Shown piece after piece: positions 12,086-23,824 of a DNA stretch of 64,000 nt. Under the pieces are notes generated by a model. The model was not told where the DNA came from and made no database searches. It saw only the letters and a list, made by a program, of their open reading frames with translations. This stretch comes from Scilla litardierei. Taxonomy: Eukaryota; Streptophyta; Magnoliopsida; Asparagales; Asparagaceae. The translations under genes were made by a program, and so were the position numbers. Position 1 is the stretch's first letter. Each line of letters opens with the position of its first letter. The stretch spans positions 104,382,837 to 104,446,836 of the forward strand of contig CM061139.1 in assembly GCA_030789695.1 (NCBI GenBank). The letters run 5' to 3'.

Positions 12086-13859
12086 AATTCCTTGTTCACA
12101 ATGATAGTTAACCAGGACCACTGGTTTTAAAGCCAGAAAGTAAAGTAAGTGGATGCTAAGAAATTTGAGGATAAAGACAAGTCCAACAAACATAGACTAC
12201 AAAAACTGTTGGTTTAAGGGTGGTAGTCACACAATTTACCCAAGTTGATGGTTGTGTGTTACAACTATCAAAGTTGAAAATTGGCAAAGTAATCTGAAGT
12301 TGATTATTTTCCTATTAGATTAGGTCTCTAGATCGGTTCAAGTCAAGTAGCCGTTCAGAGGCTGTAGTGTTGTCCTAAGTTCATACAGGGGCACTTATCT
12401 AATTTTCTAATTTTAGAATTAGTCGTGACTTACTGATTTTGAGATCGACGTAGTAAGCCGAAACTGGTTCTAGGGCTTCTACGGACGTTGGTGCACAAGA
12501 ATTGGTACCTGCAATCACAAGAACACTTGGTTAAAGAACGCAACATTTCTATTTTAATAATTGGGTCGTTTTTTTAAAACTGATTGAAACGTTATCGAAA
12601 AGCGTTCTAAATTTTTCTATATGCTAAATATGATGAAAATAATTTTATCGAAGGGGGAAATAATTTTCTGAAGCTTACATTAATTTTTATAATTTTTAAG
12701 AGCTCAAAGATAATTTAAAAACAATTTTTCAATTTGTGATTTAATTATTCAATAATTTCTTCTGGGTGCAATCAGTATCGGAAAGTTGCAAATGAACTGT
12801 CAAAATGGCCGTCTCGGAGAGTACTTTAACATATATTTTTCTCATATATTAATATAAGTGAAAATACCAAGTTACGGATTTTTGAATGAAAATAATGTAT
12901 TTAACTTTTAGGGTTAAAAATTAATTCTGGACAAACTAAGCGACAGATTGAGACGAAACTAGTGCCATTGAGTCCAGAACGTCATTTCTGATTTTCTGGA
13001 GGTGGTCTCACATTTTTCTGGCTCCTGTATAATTTACTATTAATTTAAAACTAATAAACCCAATTTAAATAATTATTAAAAATACGAAAATACGAATTAA
13101 TTGCATATTCACAAGTTTGCCATCGAAGCATACCCACGCTGCTCTTCGTCTTCGTGAAGGGCTGAGGGCGGGGGTGTCGCCAAGGCAGGGGCTCGGAGCA
13201 GCGTGGTTGGGGGTTCACGGCGGCGATAGGTGCGGGGGTGCACGGCGACGGCGGCGGACCGGAGTATGGCGGTCGGAGGCGGCGTGGGACGGCGACACGG
13301 CGGAGTTGGTCGGCGAGACGTGGGCAGCAGCAGCTGCTGCTGCTTCCGGCGAGAGGAGCGGGCTTAAAGCGGAGCTGGGGCGGAGCGAGCTCCGGTGGAT
13401 CTTGCACAGGCGGCGGAAGCTCGGGTGGACGTCGGAGGGTGGGAGCAGCGAGGCGCTGCTGTGGCGGAGCTCGCCTCGAGCTTGAAGGACGAGGGCGGAG
13501 CTCGAGTCGTCGGGCGATGCACGGAGACCTCGACGTGAGCGGTGGTCGAGCGTCGGAGGGGTGCTGCTCCGGGCGAGGCGCTGGCGCTATAGGCGCCTTC
13601 AAAGCGGCGGAGCTCGACTGTGGGGCTTCAGTCGACGTCGGAGGAGTGGAGGAGGGGGAGAGAGCTCGCTGCTGAGCTTCGTGGGGGCGCCTGTCGGACG
13701 TTGGGAGGGTGACGACGTCGGAGCTGGTGCTTCGGGCTCCGCTGACGACGAGAAGAGCGGATGGGAGGCTGTCGGCGATGGGGTCGTACGGTGAAGCACG
13801 GCTCGACGAGGCGGAGCTCCGGCGACGAGCCCCCCCTGTGGGTTGAAGGCGAGATATGA

Positions 13860-13883
13860 GGGAGAGAGAGAGACTGAGAGAGC

Positions 13884-13940
<57 letters not shown>
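13860..13940. repeat. GA microsatellite in C left LTR
   Basis: A long (GA)n run with rare interruptions. The right LTR has the equivalent at 19829-19911. Confidence 0.95.
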
Positions 13941-13945
<5 letters not shown>

Positions 13946-14015
13946 GTGTGAGTGTGAGTGAGGGTTACGGGGAGAGAGTTTAGGGGTGAGCCCTGGGTTG
14001 CGAAGAAGCTGGGGG

Positions 14016-14022
14016 TTTTATA
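14016..14022 (-). promoter_or_regulatory. TATA box in C left LTR
   Basis: TATAAAA on the - strand, upstream (in element sense) of the GA run and GC-rich block that would form the transcribed leader. The same site is at 19985-19991 in the right LTR. Confidence 0.5.
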
Positions 14023-14763
14023 GTTTAATCAAATAATTAAGAACGTTAAGTAGTCAAGAGCAATTAATAAGATTAGGTGTAGATTTATGATATTAGGTAG
14101 AGCTTTTGACAAAAGGTGGAAATGTGAAGCTTGTGTGTGAAACGTGGGCTGCCAATCATCGAGGTTAGGTGAGAGGTAAGTTAATTTGGTAGGGGTAAAA
14201 CGTAATTAAGATCCTTTAATTAGTAATTAACCTGGGTAAAACGTAATTAGATGTTATAAATTACGATTTTGCCCCTAGTAGTAAACGTGTCCGAAAAATT
14301 ACGAAAACATACCCACGAGATCGTATCATTGCGAGGATCACGAATACAAGATCCATTTCAGGGTTTGAGCTACGGGGATACGAGTTTTAGGCCAAAACGT
14401 TTAGGAAGCGGGTCCGCGGGTTCTCTATTGATTCGACTTCAGAAAATTATGAAATTAATGTGGAAGGCCCAAAATGATCATAGAACGATACTGTAGAAGT
14501 TTGAAAACGTTTTGAAGATGTTTGAATAGAAAATAAATTCATTAAGACAAAACGGTAATAATTGAAAATGAATTTTTACCAGATTATTTAGAGGTTTTTG
14601 GTGAAACCCGAACTTACTTAAATACTCCATAACTAGTCTGGTACTTCAAAATATTTTTATAAGAATTTTTTTTGAAATCGTAAAAGTCCTGACAAACCAT
14701 TATAAAATAGTTAAAAAAATTGAAACTTCGTGAATAGTTGCATTGAAAATATGGACCGTTACA

Positions 14764-14780
14764 TTCTACCCTCCTTAAAA
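14764..14780 (-). promoter_or_regulatory. Element C polypurine tract
   Basis: TTTTAAGGAGGGTAGAA on the - strand, directly before the 3' LTR. D has 'aggtgggtagaa' in the same place. Confidence 0.8.
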
Positions 14781-16411
14781 TAATTCCGTCCTCGGAATTT
14801 AAAAGACTTTTGTTTAAAAATCTCTTTTGAAACTAATTGATGTTATGAAGAAGCTCAAGCAAATAAATGATAGAAAAGATAGTAATATAGTAAATTAGGT
14901 TGTAAATAACATGAAATATAATGCGATGTCACAACATCAAGAAAACAAGAGATGTTATATATGAATACATACTATTGACATCACCATAGCTTCCGTAACT
15001 ATTCTTGAGACCAGTATCATCACAATAGTTACTCTGACTTCTCAGGTAGCCTAAAATTAACATGAGCTGATAATATCACATGAAAATGAGGGCTATTACG
15101 ATGATAACATCTGTTTTGAACCTGAGGTGATAAGCCAGTAGCAAGCTATAAAAACAGAAGACCATAAAGTTTATTAGTGCTACTGGTAACTAACTGGGTC
15201 TAGCCACAGATGTCGTTCATAAAATAGCATGTATCGACTAATCTACGGGTACGAACAACATTAATCTCCATAATGCCCAACCACATGCTAACGTCCAAAT
15301 CAACGCCCAAAGGTAAGTACAAGGCCAATACCCAAAGTCAGTACTCACTGCTTGCATTTCTTCCATCAATCTCCATAATATCCCACAATAAGGTAAGATC
15401 CAAGCTCTCATCCAGAGCCAAGCACAAGTCCTACATCCAATTTCAACTCACAAGGCCAATATCATGCCAATAGTCATCGCCATCACTCCTTCCGTAGACC
15501 AATACTTGACATTCGCAACACCCAAACATCACCCAACAAATGAACAACCAAAAACACGCTTTCCCGCAAACCAAAAAGAGTAGACACAAGAGGAAGCCTA
15601 CACTGGATCTTAAGCTGGGGAAGACCCAGGGCAGAGAGCTCAAGAGAAGCCCAAGGATCACGGCTTCCCAAGATCTCAACCATACGGCTACAGCGAGGGT
15701 GGTGGCGAGGGTTGTGGCCAAGGCCAAAAATCCCAAAACATAGCATTGGAGGGCCATCGGGGGTTGTCGATCTATGGTGGCTGCGACTGCTTGACGTGGT
15801 GGGTGTCACCGGAGTGGGGTGAAGTGGTGGAGCTTCGGGTGAGAGCGAAGGAGCTTGAGGCGAGATGGATCGAGTTCGCTTGGGAAAGAGGCCGGGAGGA
15901 GGAGTGGGAGTCGATACGGCGTAGGGAAAACCACGGGTGGCTTGGTGAGGAAGGAGAGGGTGGTCTTTAAAGAAAAAAGGGGCTCCGAAACTCATCGGTA
16001 GGGTAGACTAGGTTAGGCGGGACCGGGGCTCGAGGTGAGGAAGCAGACAAAGGAAATAAAGAGGGGGGTAGGTGGTAGGTGGAATAGGAATTCAAACCCA
16101 TGGAAAAATTGGGTACAAGATGAAAGTAGGGGCTAGAAGAGAAACACGAGTTCAAGAAGGGTGAAAAGACGTAAACAGCCTATACTTACGCGTCAGGTTT
16201 GGCTCGTCTCAAAATCGTTCTCCAATACTTCTGAGCATGCTTCGATTCGCTTTCGTTGTCGAACTCGAACTTTTAGTGATCGAAAACCGAATGTTACCCT
16301 CCTTAAAATAGACGTAGCTAGAGTTCAAGCAAACTAGAAATAGAAAGTTTCTAAGAAGGTCAATCGAAAGTTCATCAAGCTAAAGGACGATTGATATTGA
16401 AGAAGATCGAT
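14781..16411 (-). other. Element C internal region, non-coding
   Basis: No gag, protease or polymerase motif in any frame. A GC-richer block (about 15480-15995) gives a 170-residue - strand ORF and overlapping + strand ORFs with no recognised domain. It could be captured host DNA or UTR, but I cannot identify it. A second 'taccctccttaaaatag' near 16296 resembles the polypurine tract and may mark an internal rearrangement. Confidence 0.6.
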
Positions 16412-16584
16412 GGCGTTACATAATCATGATTCACATCCTTGCAGTCCAGCGAAACACGGCCAGGGAAGTGACTAAGCCAGGATCACTTACCCCAAGTCTA
16501 GCAAGGGTGGTCCAACAAACTTAGCCAAGCACATTGACCGGATCATGGTCCATTGAAGGAAGCTTATCATTTATATGCGTGCCA
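16412..16584 (-). other. Leader module shared with element A
   Basis: Clearly similar to 28776-28943 in element A: shared strings include 'gactaagccaggatcac', 'ttagccaagcacattg' and 'ggatcatggtccattgaa'. Each copy can fold as a hairpin, here GGATCAC...GTGGTCC with an inner CCC/GGG pairing. It lies about 330 bp downstream of the primer site in element sense. Confidence 0.75.
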
Positions 16585-16897
16585 TTATCAACTGAAGGAA
16601 ATGTGATGAAGTAGGTAGATGGTTCAACCTATGAAAAATAACTATAACTGCTAGCAAAAGAGGTTACGAGGAAAGGTATAACCAAGAATGGAACACGAGT
16701 TACTAAGCAAGGGTTAAGAGTTCAAAGGAAGTGATGAGGATAAAGGAAAACCTAATGAAGATGGTAATAAGGACGCTTCACCCGTATATCCAATACAGGT
16801 GAACGCTGGAGATAACCAGTACTCGAGAGTTCAATTTGAGTATTTTATATTGTACATCCTGATCTTGCTATATTGTTCACGAGGTAGTTAGCGCGGA

Positions 16898-16916
16898 CCT
16901 GCGTGGGCCACCAAAC
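16898..16916 (-). promoter_or_regulatory. Element C primer-binding region
   Basis: Next to the 5' LTR the - strand reads GTTTGGTGGCCCACGC, close to D's 'tggtggcccatgcaggtc'. It is not an initiator-Met site, and I could not assign a tRNA. Confidence 0.5.
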
Positions 16917-17619
16917 TGTAACGACCCGCTCCCGGGGGCCCGTTACTTATTTGATATTTGCGCAGGTCCTGCAGGTTACCAGTAAAAATAAAATAGTCAC
17001 GATGCAGAGATGTACAAAATACTCAAATAGTGTCCAATTATTACAATCCATACTGTACAAGATGTCCCAACAGATATACATGAAAGAAAAAGTACATAAG
17101 TGAAAATAACTCTGGAAGCTGCGGTCGAATTCTGGCGCTATTAGCTCAGGAGCATCTATCTCCATATGTACGTCGTCTGCGGTGCCACGAAGATGGAACC
17201 GTAGGTAAGTCACAACAATTCTAAATATAGAAAAGAAGCAGTGCACTAGTATGACAAAAGTAACTACGTACGAGCAGATCAGAGTGAAAAGTAAAGTACT
17301 GAGCAACAACTGTACACAGCTGAGTAGTAAAAGTAAACAGTACTGAAAGGAGAGAACAACTGTACGGTGGTAGTGTAAGTGTAAAGCAGGCTAGGCAAGT
17401 GAAACAGACTACTGCAGTAGCTAATTAGCTAAAAGTATGACCGGTAGAGTATTGGTGACTGTGCAAGAGTAGTAAGTAACGTACATGGAACGTGTAAAGT
17501 AAAGGTGACTGTAGTGCGTCAAGTAAAGGTGTCTATGCAAAAGTAACTACACTACGTGACTCAAGTCGGAGAGTACAATATGTGACCATCGAGCTCATCT
17601 CTTGCCTGGGCGCGACCCA

Positions 17620-17850
17620 GACGAATGCCGAAAACACAGGAAGCTAGACAGGATGCTGACACGGGTAGCATATTTTTGTTTGCCGAAACACAGGCATCTA
17701 GACATGATTGCCAAAAACTCAGGCACGACCCAAACGAATGCCAAAAACACAGGAAGCTAGACAGTATGCTGACACGGGCAGCATATTTTTGTTTGCCGAA
17801 ACACAGGCAGCTAGACTTGATTGCCAAACCACAGGCAGCTAGACATGTAG
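17620..17850. repeat. Expanded tandem duplication in C right LTR
   Basis: Two units containing 'acacaggaagctagacag' and 'gctgacacgggyagcatatt'. The left LTR has one unit at 11750-11830, so this expanded after, or differed before, insertion. Confidence 0.8.
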
Positions 17851-19828
17851 ATTGAACTCCAATCACTCCCATACTCTCTCAAACTATGAGTTACCCCAAA
17901 AACCCCAGTGAAGTGTCAAGTGTTCTATGTACATGTTCCTTTCACGATGTTCCACGAGATGTTCCACACGATATTCCACAAGATATTCCACAAGTCATTT
18001 CACAAGTCATTTCACGAGATATTCCACGAGATGTTTCACAAGATGTTATCAATTCCTTGTTCACAATGATAGTTAACCAGGACCACTGGTTTTAAAGCCA
18101 GAACGTAAAGCAAGTGGATGCTAAGAAATTTGAGGATAAAGACAAGTCCAACAAACATGGACTACAAAAACTGTTGGTTTAAGGGTGGTAGTTTTGTTAG
18201 CACACAATTTACCCAAGTTGATGGTTGTGTGTTACAACTACCAAATTTGAAAATTGGCAAAGTAATCTGAAGTTTATTATTTCCCTATTAGATTAGGTCC
18301 CTAGATCGGTTCAAGTCAAATAGCCGTTCAGAAGCTGTAGTGTTGTCCTAAGTTCATACATGGGCACTTATCTAATTTTCTAATTTTAGAATTAGTCGTG
18401 ACTTACTGATTTTGAGATCGACGTAGTAAGCCGAAACTGGTTCTAGGGCTTCTACGGACGTTGGTGCACAAGAATTGGTACTTGCAATCACAAGAACACT
18501 TGGTTAAAGAACGCGACATTTCTATTTTAATAATTGGGTCGTTTTTTTAAAACTGATTGAAACGTTATCGAAAAGCGTTCTAAATTTTTCTATAGGCTAA
18601 ATATGATGAAAATAATTTTATCGTAGGAGGAAATAATTTTCTGAAGCTTACATTAATTTTTATAATTTTTAAGAGCTCAAAAATAATTTAAAAACTATTT
18701 TTCAATTTGTGACGTAATTATTCAATAATTTCTTCTGGGTGCAATCAGTATCGGAAAGTTGCAAATGAACTGTCAAAATGGCCATCTCGGAGAGTACTTT
18801 AACATATATTTTTCTCATATATTAATATACGTGAAAATACCAAGTTACGGATTTTTGAATGAAAATAACGTATTTAACTTTTAGGGTTAAAAATTAATTC
18901 TGGATAAACTAAGCGTCGGATTGAGACGAAATTAGTGCCATTGGGTCCAGAACGTCATTTCTCATTTTCTGGAGGTGGTCTCACAATTTTCTGGCTCCTG
19001 TATAATTTACTATTAATTTAAAACAAATAAACCCTATTTAAATAATTATTAAAAATACGAAAATACAAATTAATTGCATATTCACAAGTTTGCCATCGAA
19101 GTATACCCACGCTGCTCTTCGTCTTCGTGCATGGCTGAGGGCGGGGGTGTCGCGTCGGCGGGGGCTCGGAGCAGCGTGGTTGGGGGTGCACGGTGGCGAT
19201 GGGTGCGGGGGTGCACGGCGACGGCGGCGGACCGGAGTATGGCGGTCGGAGGCGGCGTGGGACGGCGACACGGCGGAGTTGGGCGGAGACACGTGGGCAA
19301 CAGCAGCAGCAGCTGCTTCCGGCGAGAGGAGCGGGCTTAAAGCAGGGCTGGGGCGGAGCGAGCTCCGGTGGAGCTTGCACAGGCGGCGGAAGCTCGGGCG
19401 GACGTCGGAGGGTCGGAGCAGCGAGGTACTGCTGTGGCGGAGCTCGCCTTGAGCTTGAAGGACGAGGGCGGAGCTCGAGTCATCGGGCGATGCACGGAGA
19501 CCTCGACGTGAGCGGTGGTCGAGCGTCGGAGGGGTGCTGCTCCGGGTAAGGCGCTGGCACTGTCGGCGCCTTCGAAGCGGCAGAGCTCGACTGTGGGGTT
19601 TCAGTCGACATCGGAGGAGCGGAGGAGGCGGCGAGAGCTCGCAGCTGAGCTTCGTGGGGTGCCTGTCGGATGTCGGGAGGGTGACGACGTCGGAGCTGAG
19701 GCTTCGGGCTCCACTGACGACGAGAAGAGCGGATGGGAGGCTGTCGGCGATGGGGTCATACGGTGAAGCACGGCTCGACGAGGCGGAGCTCCGGCGACGA
19801 GCCCCCCTGTGGGTTGAAGGTGAGATAT

Positions 19829-19854
19829 GAGGGAGAGAGAGAGACTGAGAGAGC

Positions 19855-19911
<57 letters not shown>
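19829..19911. repeat. GA microsatellite in C right LTR
   Basis: Nearly pure (GA)n, equivalent to 13860-13940. Confidence 0.95.
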
Positions 19912-19914
<3 letters not shown>

Positions 19915-19984
19915 GAGTGAGTGTGAGTGAGGGTTACGGGGAGAGAGTTTAGGGGTGAGCCCTGGGTTGCGAAGAAGCTGGGGG

Positions 19985-19991
19985 TTTTATA
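19985..19991 (-). promoter_or_regulatory. TATA box in C 5' LTR
   Basis: TATAAAA on the - strand; the promoter-position copy for the - strand C element. Confidence 0.5.
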
Positions 19992-20732
19992 GTTTAATCA
20001 AATAATTAAGAACGTTAAGTAGTCAAGAGCAATTAATAAGATTAGGTGTAGATTTATGATATTAGGTAGAGCTTTTGACAAAAGGTGGAAATGTGAAGCT
20101 TGTGTGTGAAACATGGGCTGCCAATCATCAGGGTTAGGTGAGAGGTAAGTTAATTTGGTAGGGGTAAAACGTAATTAAGATCCATTAATTAGTAATTAAC
20201 CAGGGTAAAACGTAATTAGATGTTATAAATTACGATTTTGCCCCTAGTAGTAAACGTGTCCGAAAAATTACGAAAACATACCCACGGGATCGTATCGTTG
20301 CGAGGATCGTGAATACAAGATCCATTTCAGGGTTTGAGCTACGGGGATACGAGTTTTAGGCCAAAACGTTTAGGAAGCGGGTCCGCGGGTTCTCTATTGA
20401 TTCGACTTCAGAAAATTACGAAATTAATGTGGAAGGCCCTAAATGATCATAGAACGATACTGTAGAAGTTTGAAAATGTTTTGAAGATGTTTGAATAGAA
20501 AATAAATTCATTAAGCCAAAACGGTAATAATTGAAAATGAATTTTTACCAGATTATTTAGAGGTTTTTGGTGAAACCCGAACTTACTAAAATACTCCATA
20601 ACTAGTCTGGTACTTCAAAATATTTTTATAAGAAATTTTTTGAAATCGTAAAACTCCTGACAAACCATTATAAAATAGTTAAAAAAAATTGAAACTTCGT
20701 GAATAGTTGCATTGAAAATACGGACCGTTACA

Positions 20733-22605
20733 TAGCTTGCGCCATCATTGAACGGACCATTTCCATTAAAGTCCTATTCCTCCTTTCAGCAACACCATTT
20801 TGTTGCGGAGTATAAGGCATAGTTATTTGATGAACTATGCCCTTTTCATCACAAAGTTCCTTAAAACTTGATGATTGATATTCACCGCCTCTATCGGTTC
20901 GCAAGAACGTAATCTTATGATCTAGTTGATTTTCCACTAAACTCATATAGTTTTTAAAGCAGTTTAATGCTTCACTTTTGTGAGATATCAAATAGATATG
21001 TCCGAATCGGTTGAAGTCATCAATAAAAGTGCTGAAGTAGGACTTCCCCCGTCTTGTCTTTACATTCATCGGACCACATATGTCCGAATGGATGAGCTGT
21101 AATGGAACCTCGGCCCTTGTGCCTGTTCCAAATGGCTTGCGACAAGATTTCCCTACAAGGCAATATTCGCAAGTCGACATTTCGACCTTTGAAATATTGG
21201 ATAGAAGGCCACGTTTGGCAAGTCTATCCATCCGTGTTGGTCCAATGTGACCAAGCCTTGCGTGCCAACAAATTACATCTGATTCATAAATCGAAGAATT
21301 TGTAACAAGGAAATTTTCATTAAAATTTGAGGAATCATACATCGTATTTAATACAATGAATCCTTTAAAAACATACCCAGAACCAATTACAGAATTATTA
21401 CAAGACAAATCCACATTACAATTATGAAAGAAACAACTATAACCAAGACCCATTAAGACGACCACAGATATTATATTCCTTCGAATATCCGGAGTGAAGA
21501 GAACATCATGAAGTAAGATAGTGCGGCCGTTGTCCAAGACGAGCTTGCATGTCCCAACGCCTTTCACTTCAACACGTGTGTTGTTTCCTACATATATCCA
21601 CTTCATTCATTGGGGTATCCGGTGATACTCCACGAAGGACCGTCTGTCCCTTGCTATGTGGTCGGTGGCACCTGAATCAATTATCCAAAAAGGATTAGAT
21701 TCTACAAGAAATATTGAACTAGAAACACATATGTAACTAGTATTTTTACAAGTTACCTTGTCACCTCCATCCGTACATGAACGGGCAAAGTGACCTAACT
21801 TGTTGCACTTGAAGCACTTGATCTTCTTCAAGTCTTTCTTCTTGTGCCATTTCTTGTTCCCACCCTTTTGTTTGGGTTTCTTGGTAGACACTGGTTGCTT
21901 TTTATACTCATGAGCAAACTTTGAGTGATGTTTACGTTTCTTTCCCCCGTGTGAGGAACTAGCAACCATGTGCACTTCTGCACTTGGCTTGGCGACCGCA
22001 AGCCGCTCTTCCTCTAACTCGAGGTGCTTAGAAACATCGTTGAAGTTCTTGATGCTCTCATTATGAGTGAGATGCATCTTCATGTTGTCCCATTCGATTG
22101 GTAGGGAACGTATGACTGCTTGGATTTGTTTCTCATCAGTGATCATATGACCTGCATCCTTTAACTCTGAAATAAGATTCGTCATGTGTCGCAGATGCAT
22201 TCCCATGGAATGATCTGGATGTTTTTTGTATGAATCGAATTTTATAGTTAAAGAGCGAAGTTTGGTCACCGAGGTACCACCAAACTTCTCCTCTAGCTTG
22301 GACCATATGTCCATAGCTAGGTCATATTCTCGGAAGATTCGCATTATGTCGTCGGCCATACTTGACAGCAACGTAATGCGAGCAATTTTGTTCTTTCGAG
22401 GCCAAGCATCGAAAGCTTCATTGTCTCTTCTGTGTTGGGCCGTAGTGCCTAACTCAGGTTCAATCATTATGTTCTTCAGAGTTTCGAGCACATCTTGCTC
22501 CTATAGAACATATTGTATCTTCATTGACCAAAGTTTGTCATTATCACCGTTGAGTTTTTCACCTTTGTTCAACTCAGCGACGATGTTCTTAGTAGCGGAA
22601 GACAT
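20733..22605 (-). pseudogene. Element B gag, protease and integrase N-terminal half
   Basis: The start is the ATG at 22605-22603 (MSSATKNIVAELNKGEKLNG). Gag follows with a typical copia core (RITLLSSMADDIMRIFREYD; TSVTKLRSLTIKFDSYKK), a basic stretch and one zinc knuckle CFKCNKLGHFARSC that binds element RNA. Protease has the active-site motif WIIDSGATDH. Then the GAG-pre-integrase zinc motif (CWHARLGHIGPTRMDRLAKR), integrase with HSDICGPMN and FSTFIDDFNRF, and PQQNGVAERRNRTLMEMVRS before the C insertion. In-frame stops: TAG at 22503-22501 and TGA at 21609-21607. The remainder is at 8797-11034. Copia lineage not assigned. Confidence 0.94.
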
Positions 22606-22874
22606 TTTAGTTTTAAAATGCTGCAAAAGACATAAAACAAGTTTGATCAAAAACATTGTATAAAGTTTACATTTGATAAGTTACTTTCGAAAAATATTGA
22701 AGATGTTGCTCTAGAATCGGAAAGATCATTTACAATTCCAATCACCATCTAGAACAACTTTCAATATTTCACCATCACTTATCAAATAATAGTACTCTTA
22801 TAGTACTTGCAGCGGAAAAGCATTTTTGAAAAAGTATTTTGAAAAACGTATTTTGCAAACGTATTTTGCAGCGG
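22606..22874 (-). other. Element B leader, proximal part
   Basis: Untranslated leader between the GC-rich array and the gag ATG. No ORF or motif seen. Confidence 0.7.
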
Positions 22875-23320
22875 GAGGCAGTGGCCTGCCCCGGCCATTG
22901 CCGGAGTCGAGCCGTGGCCATGCCAAGGCCGGATTCTCCCTGCAGGAGTTTAGCCGCATGCAACTGCCACCGGCCCCTTAGGGGCCGACCATGCAGGCCC
23001 CCCACCCCCTTTGGGGTCGAAGCCGGGGCTCGTCGGCCCTGGCTTGGCCAGGGCCGGGCCTCCTTGGCTTGGCCCTGGCCTCGGCCAGGGCCGGCCTGGC
23101 CCTGGCCCTAGCCCTGGCAGAGGCCAGGGCGCCTCTGCACTGGCCTCTGCCAGGGCCGGCCATGGCGCTGGCAGAGGCCAGTGCCGGCTAGGGCCCTGTC
23201 CCCTCAGCCAGGGCCTCTGTCCTGGCCGAGGCCAGAGCCGTCCATGGCCGGCCAGGGTGCCTCGGCCTGGCCGAGGCCCTGGCCGGCCGGCCGGCCTCCT
23301 TGGAGTCCGGCCGCACACCC
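22875..23320. repeat. GC-rich array of short inverted repeats in B leader
   Basis: Dense iteration of TGGCC/GGCCA with many near-palindromes such as 'tggccgaggcca', 'ctggcagaggccag' and 'ctggcctctgccag'. All six frames are open over long stretches because of composition, so the ORFs are not gene evidence. A similar but different GC-rich array lies in the LTRs of element A. Confidence 0.8.
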
Positions 23321-23810
23321 CCCTATGGGGGGTAGTCTTTGTTGTTATTGGCCGAAGCCAACCCCTTCCCCAAATGGGGAGGGGGTGCATCATGCACCAA
23401 AGAGATACGTGTTCATCTTCTCCGATGAGAAGTTTTTGGAACCACCATCTTCTCCGATGAGACACCCGTTCATCGAGAAAGTGGTTATGCTTTAATGGCC
23501 TTGTGCCAAAAAAAATTAACACACTTTCAAGTCCGCAAAGTTCATGCTCTACATGAAGAGAGTTCACATTCCCTATTGAATGGAGACTCAGCATCCATGA
23601 GGAGTGCGAGTTTGGCGAGATGAACGGTCAGTTCTTCCCGTCATGGAGAGTTCCTGCCATATCCGTAATGGCAAAAGACCCGAACGTGAAAAGAACAACT
23701 TTTGCGTTCTCTCCGTCACGATGTGCTCCTACCATATCCATAATGGAAGGAAACTCATTCGTGAAAGAGACAACACGTCATTCATCGGTGAGACCGGAGC
23801 AAACCCGTGT
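23321..23810 (-). other. Element B leader, 5' part
   Basis: Untranslated leader following the primer site in element sense. It contains a repeated 'ttctccgatgaga' (near 23419 and 23450) and 'ccatatccrtaatgg' twice (near 23657 and 23733). No coding feature seen. Confidence 0.65.
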
Positions 23811-23823
23811 GGCTCCGATACCA
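23811..23823 (-). promoter_or_regulatory. Element B primer-binding site
   Basis: - strand TGGTATCGGAGCC, one base from the 5' LTR. It matches the plant initiator-Met tRNA 3' end type of primer site with one substitution. Confidence 0.88.
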
Positions 23824-23824
23824 A

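Larger units (their letters stand above)
11035..14763 (-). repeat. Element C left LTR (its 3' LTR)
   Basis: 3729 bp, TGTAACGACCCGCTCCCGGG...GACCGTTACA. It contains minisatellites at 11745-11885 and 11974-12085, a GC-rich block (13130-13850), a GA microsatellite (about 13860-13940) and a - strand TATA (14016-14022). ORFs in the GC-rich block are overlapping on both strands and not credible genes. Confidence 0.92.
11035..20732 (-). mobile_element. Element C: non-autonomous Ty3/gypsy-type (LARD-like) element
   Basis: Two LTRs of 3.7-3.8 kb flank only 2.15 kb of internal DNA with no gag-pol. The - orientation follows from the purine tract TTTTAAGGAGGGTAGAA before the left LTR; the preceding 'attccgaggacggaatta' parallels the same position in D ('attccgaggacgaatttt', about 37219). 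Large LTRs with a short non-coding interior fit a LARD (large retrotransposon derivative) that borrows proteins from a relative; D-like elements are candidate donors (inference). The LTRs are similar but not identical. TSD TAGCT. Confidence 0.9.
16917..20732 (-). repeat. Element C right LTR (its 5' LTR)
   Basis: 3816 bp, TGTAACGACCC...ACGGACCGTTACA, similar throughout to the left LTR. It carries an extra tandem duplication of about 100 bp at 17620-17850 and an equivalent GA run at 19829-19911. Confidence 0.92.

Noticed and set aside
13051..13799. Long overlapping ORFs on both strands in the GC-rich LTR block (also 6431-6920 and 19018-19830)
   Set aside because: They are repeated in every C LTR, open on both strands because of GC composition, and show no domain.
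15483..15995. A captured host gene in element C (170-residue - strand ORF)
   Set aside because: No recognisable domain, and overlapping + strand ORFs in the same GC-rich block; kept as unresolved non-coding sequence.
4622..20732. TGTAACGACC...GGTCGTTACA as a terminal-inverted-repeat DNA transposon
   Set aside because: The full copy has two direct LTRs, a polypurine tract and 5-bp duplications, so it is an LTR retroelement; no transposase is present.
22839..23594. ORFs of 149-214 residues rich in Gly, Pro, Ala and Arg in the B leader
   Set aside because: Low-complexity translation of GC palindromes; all frames look alike.
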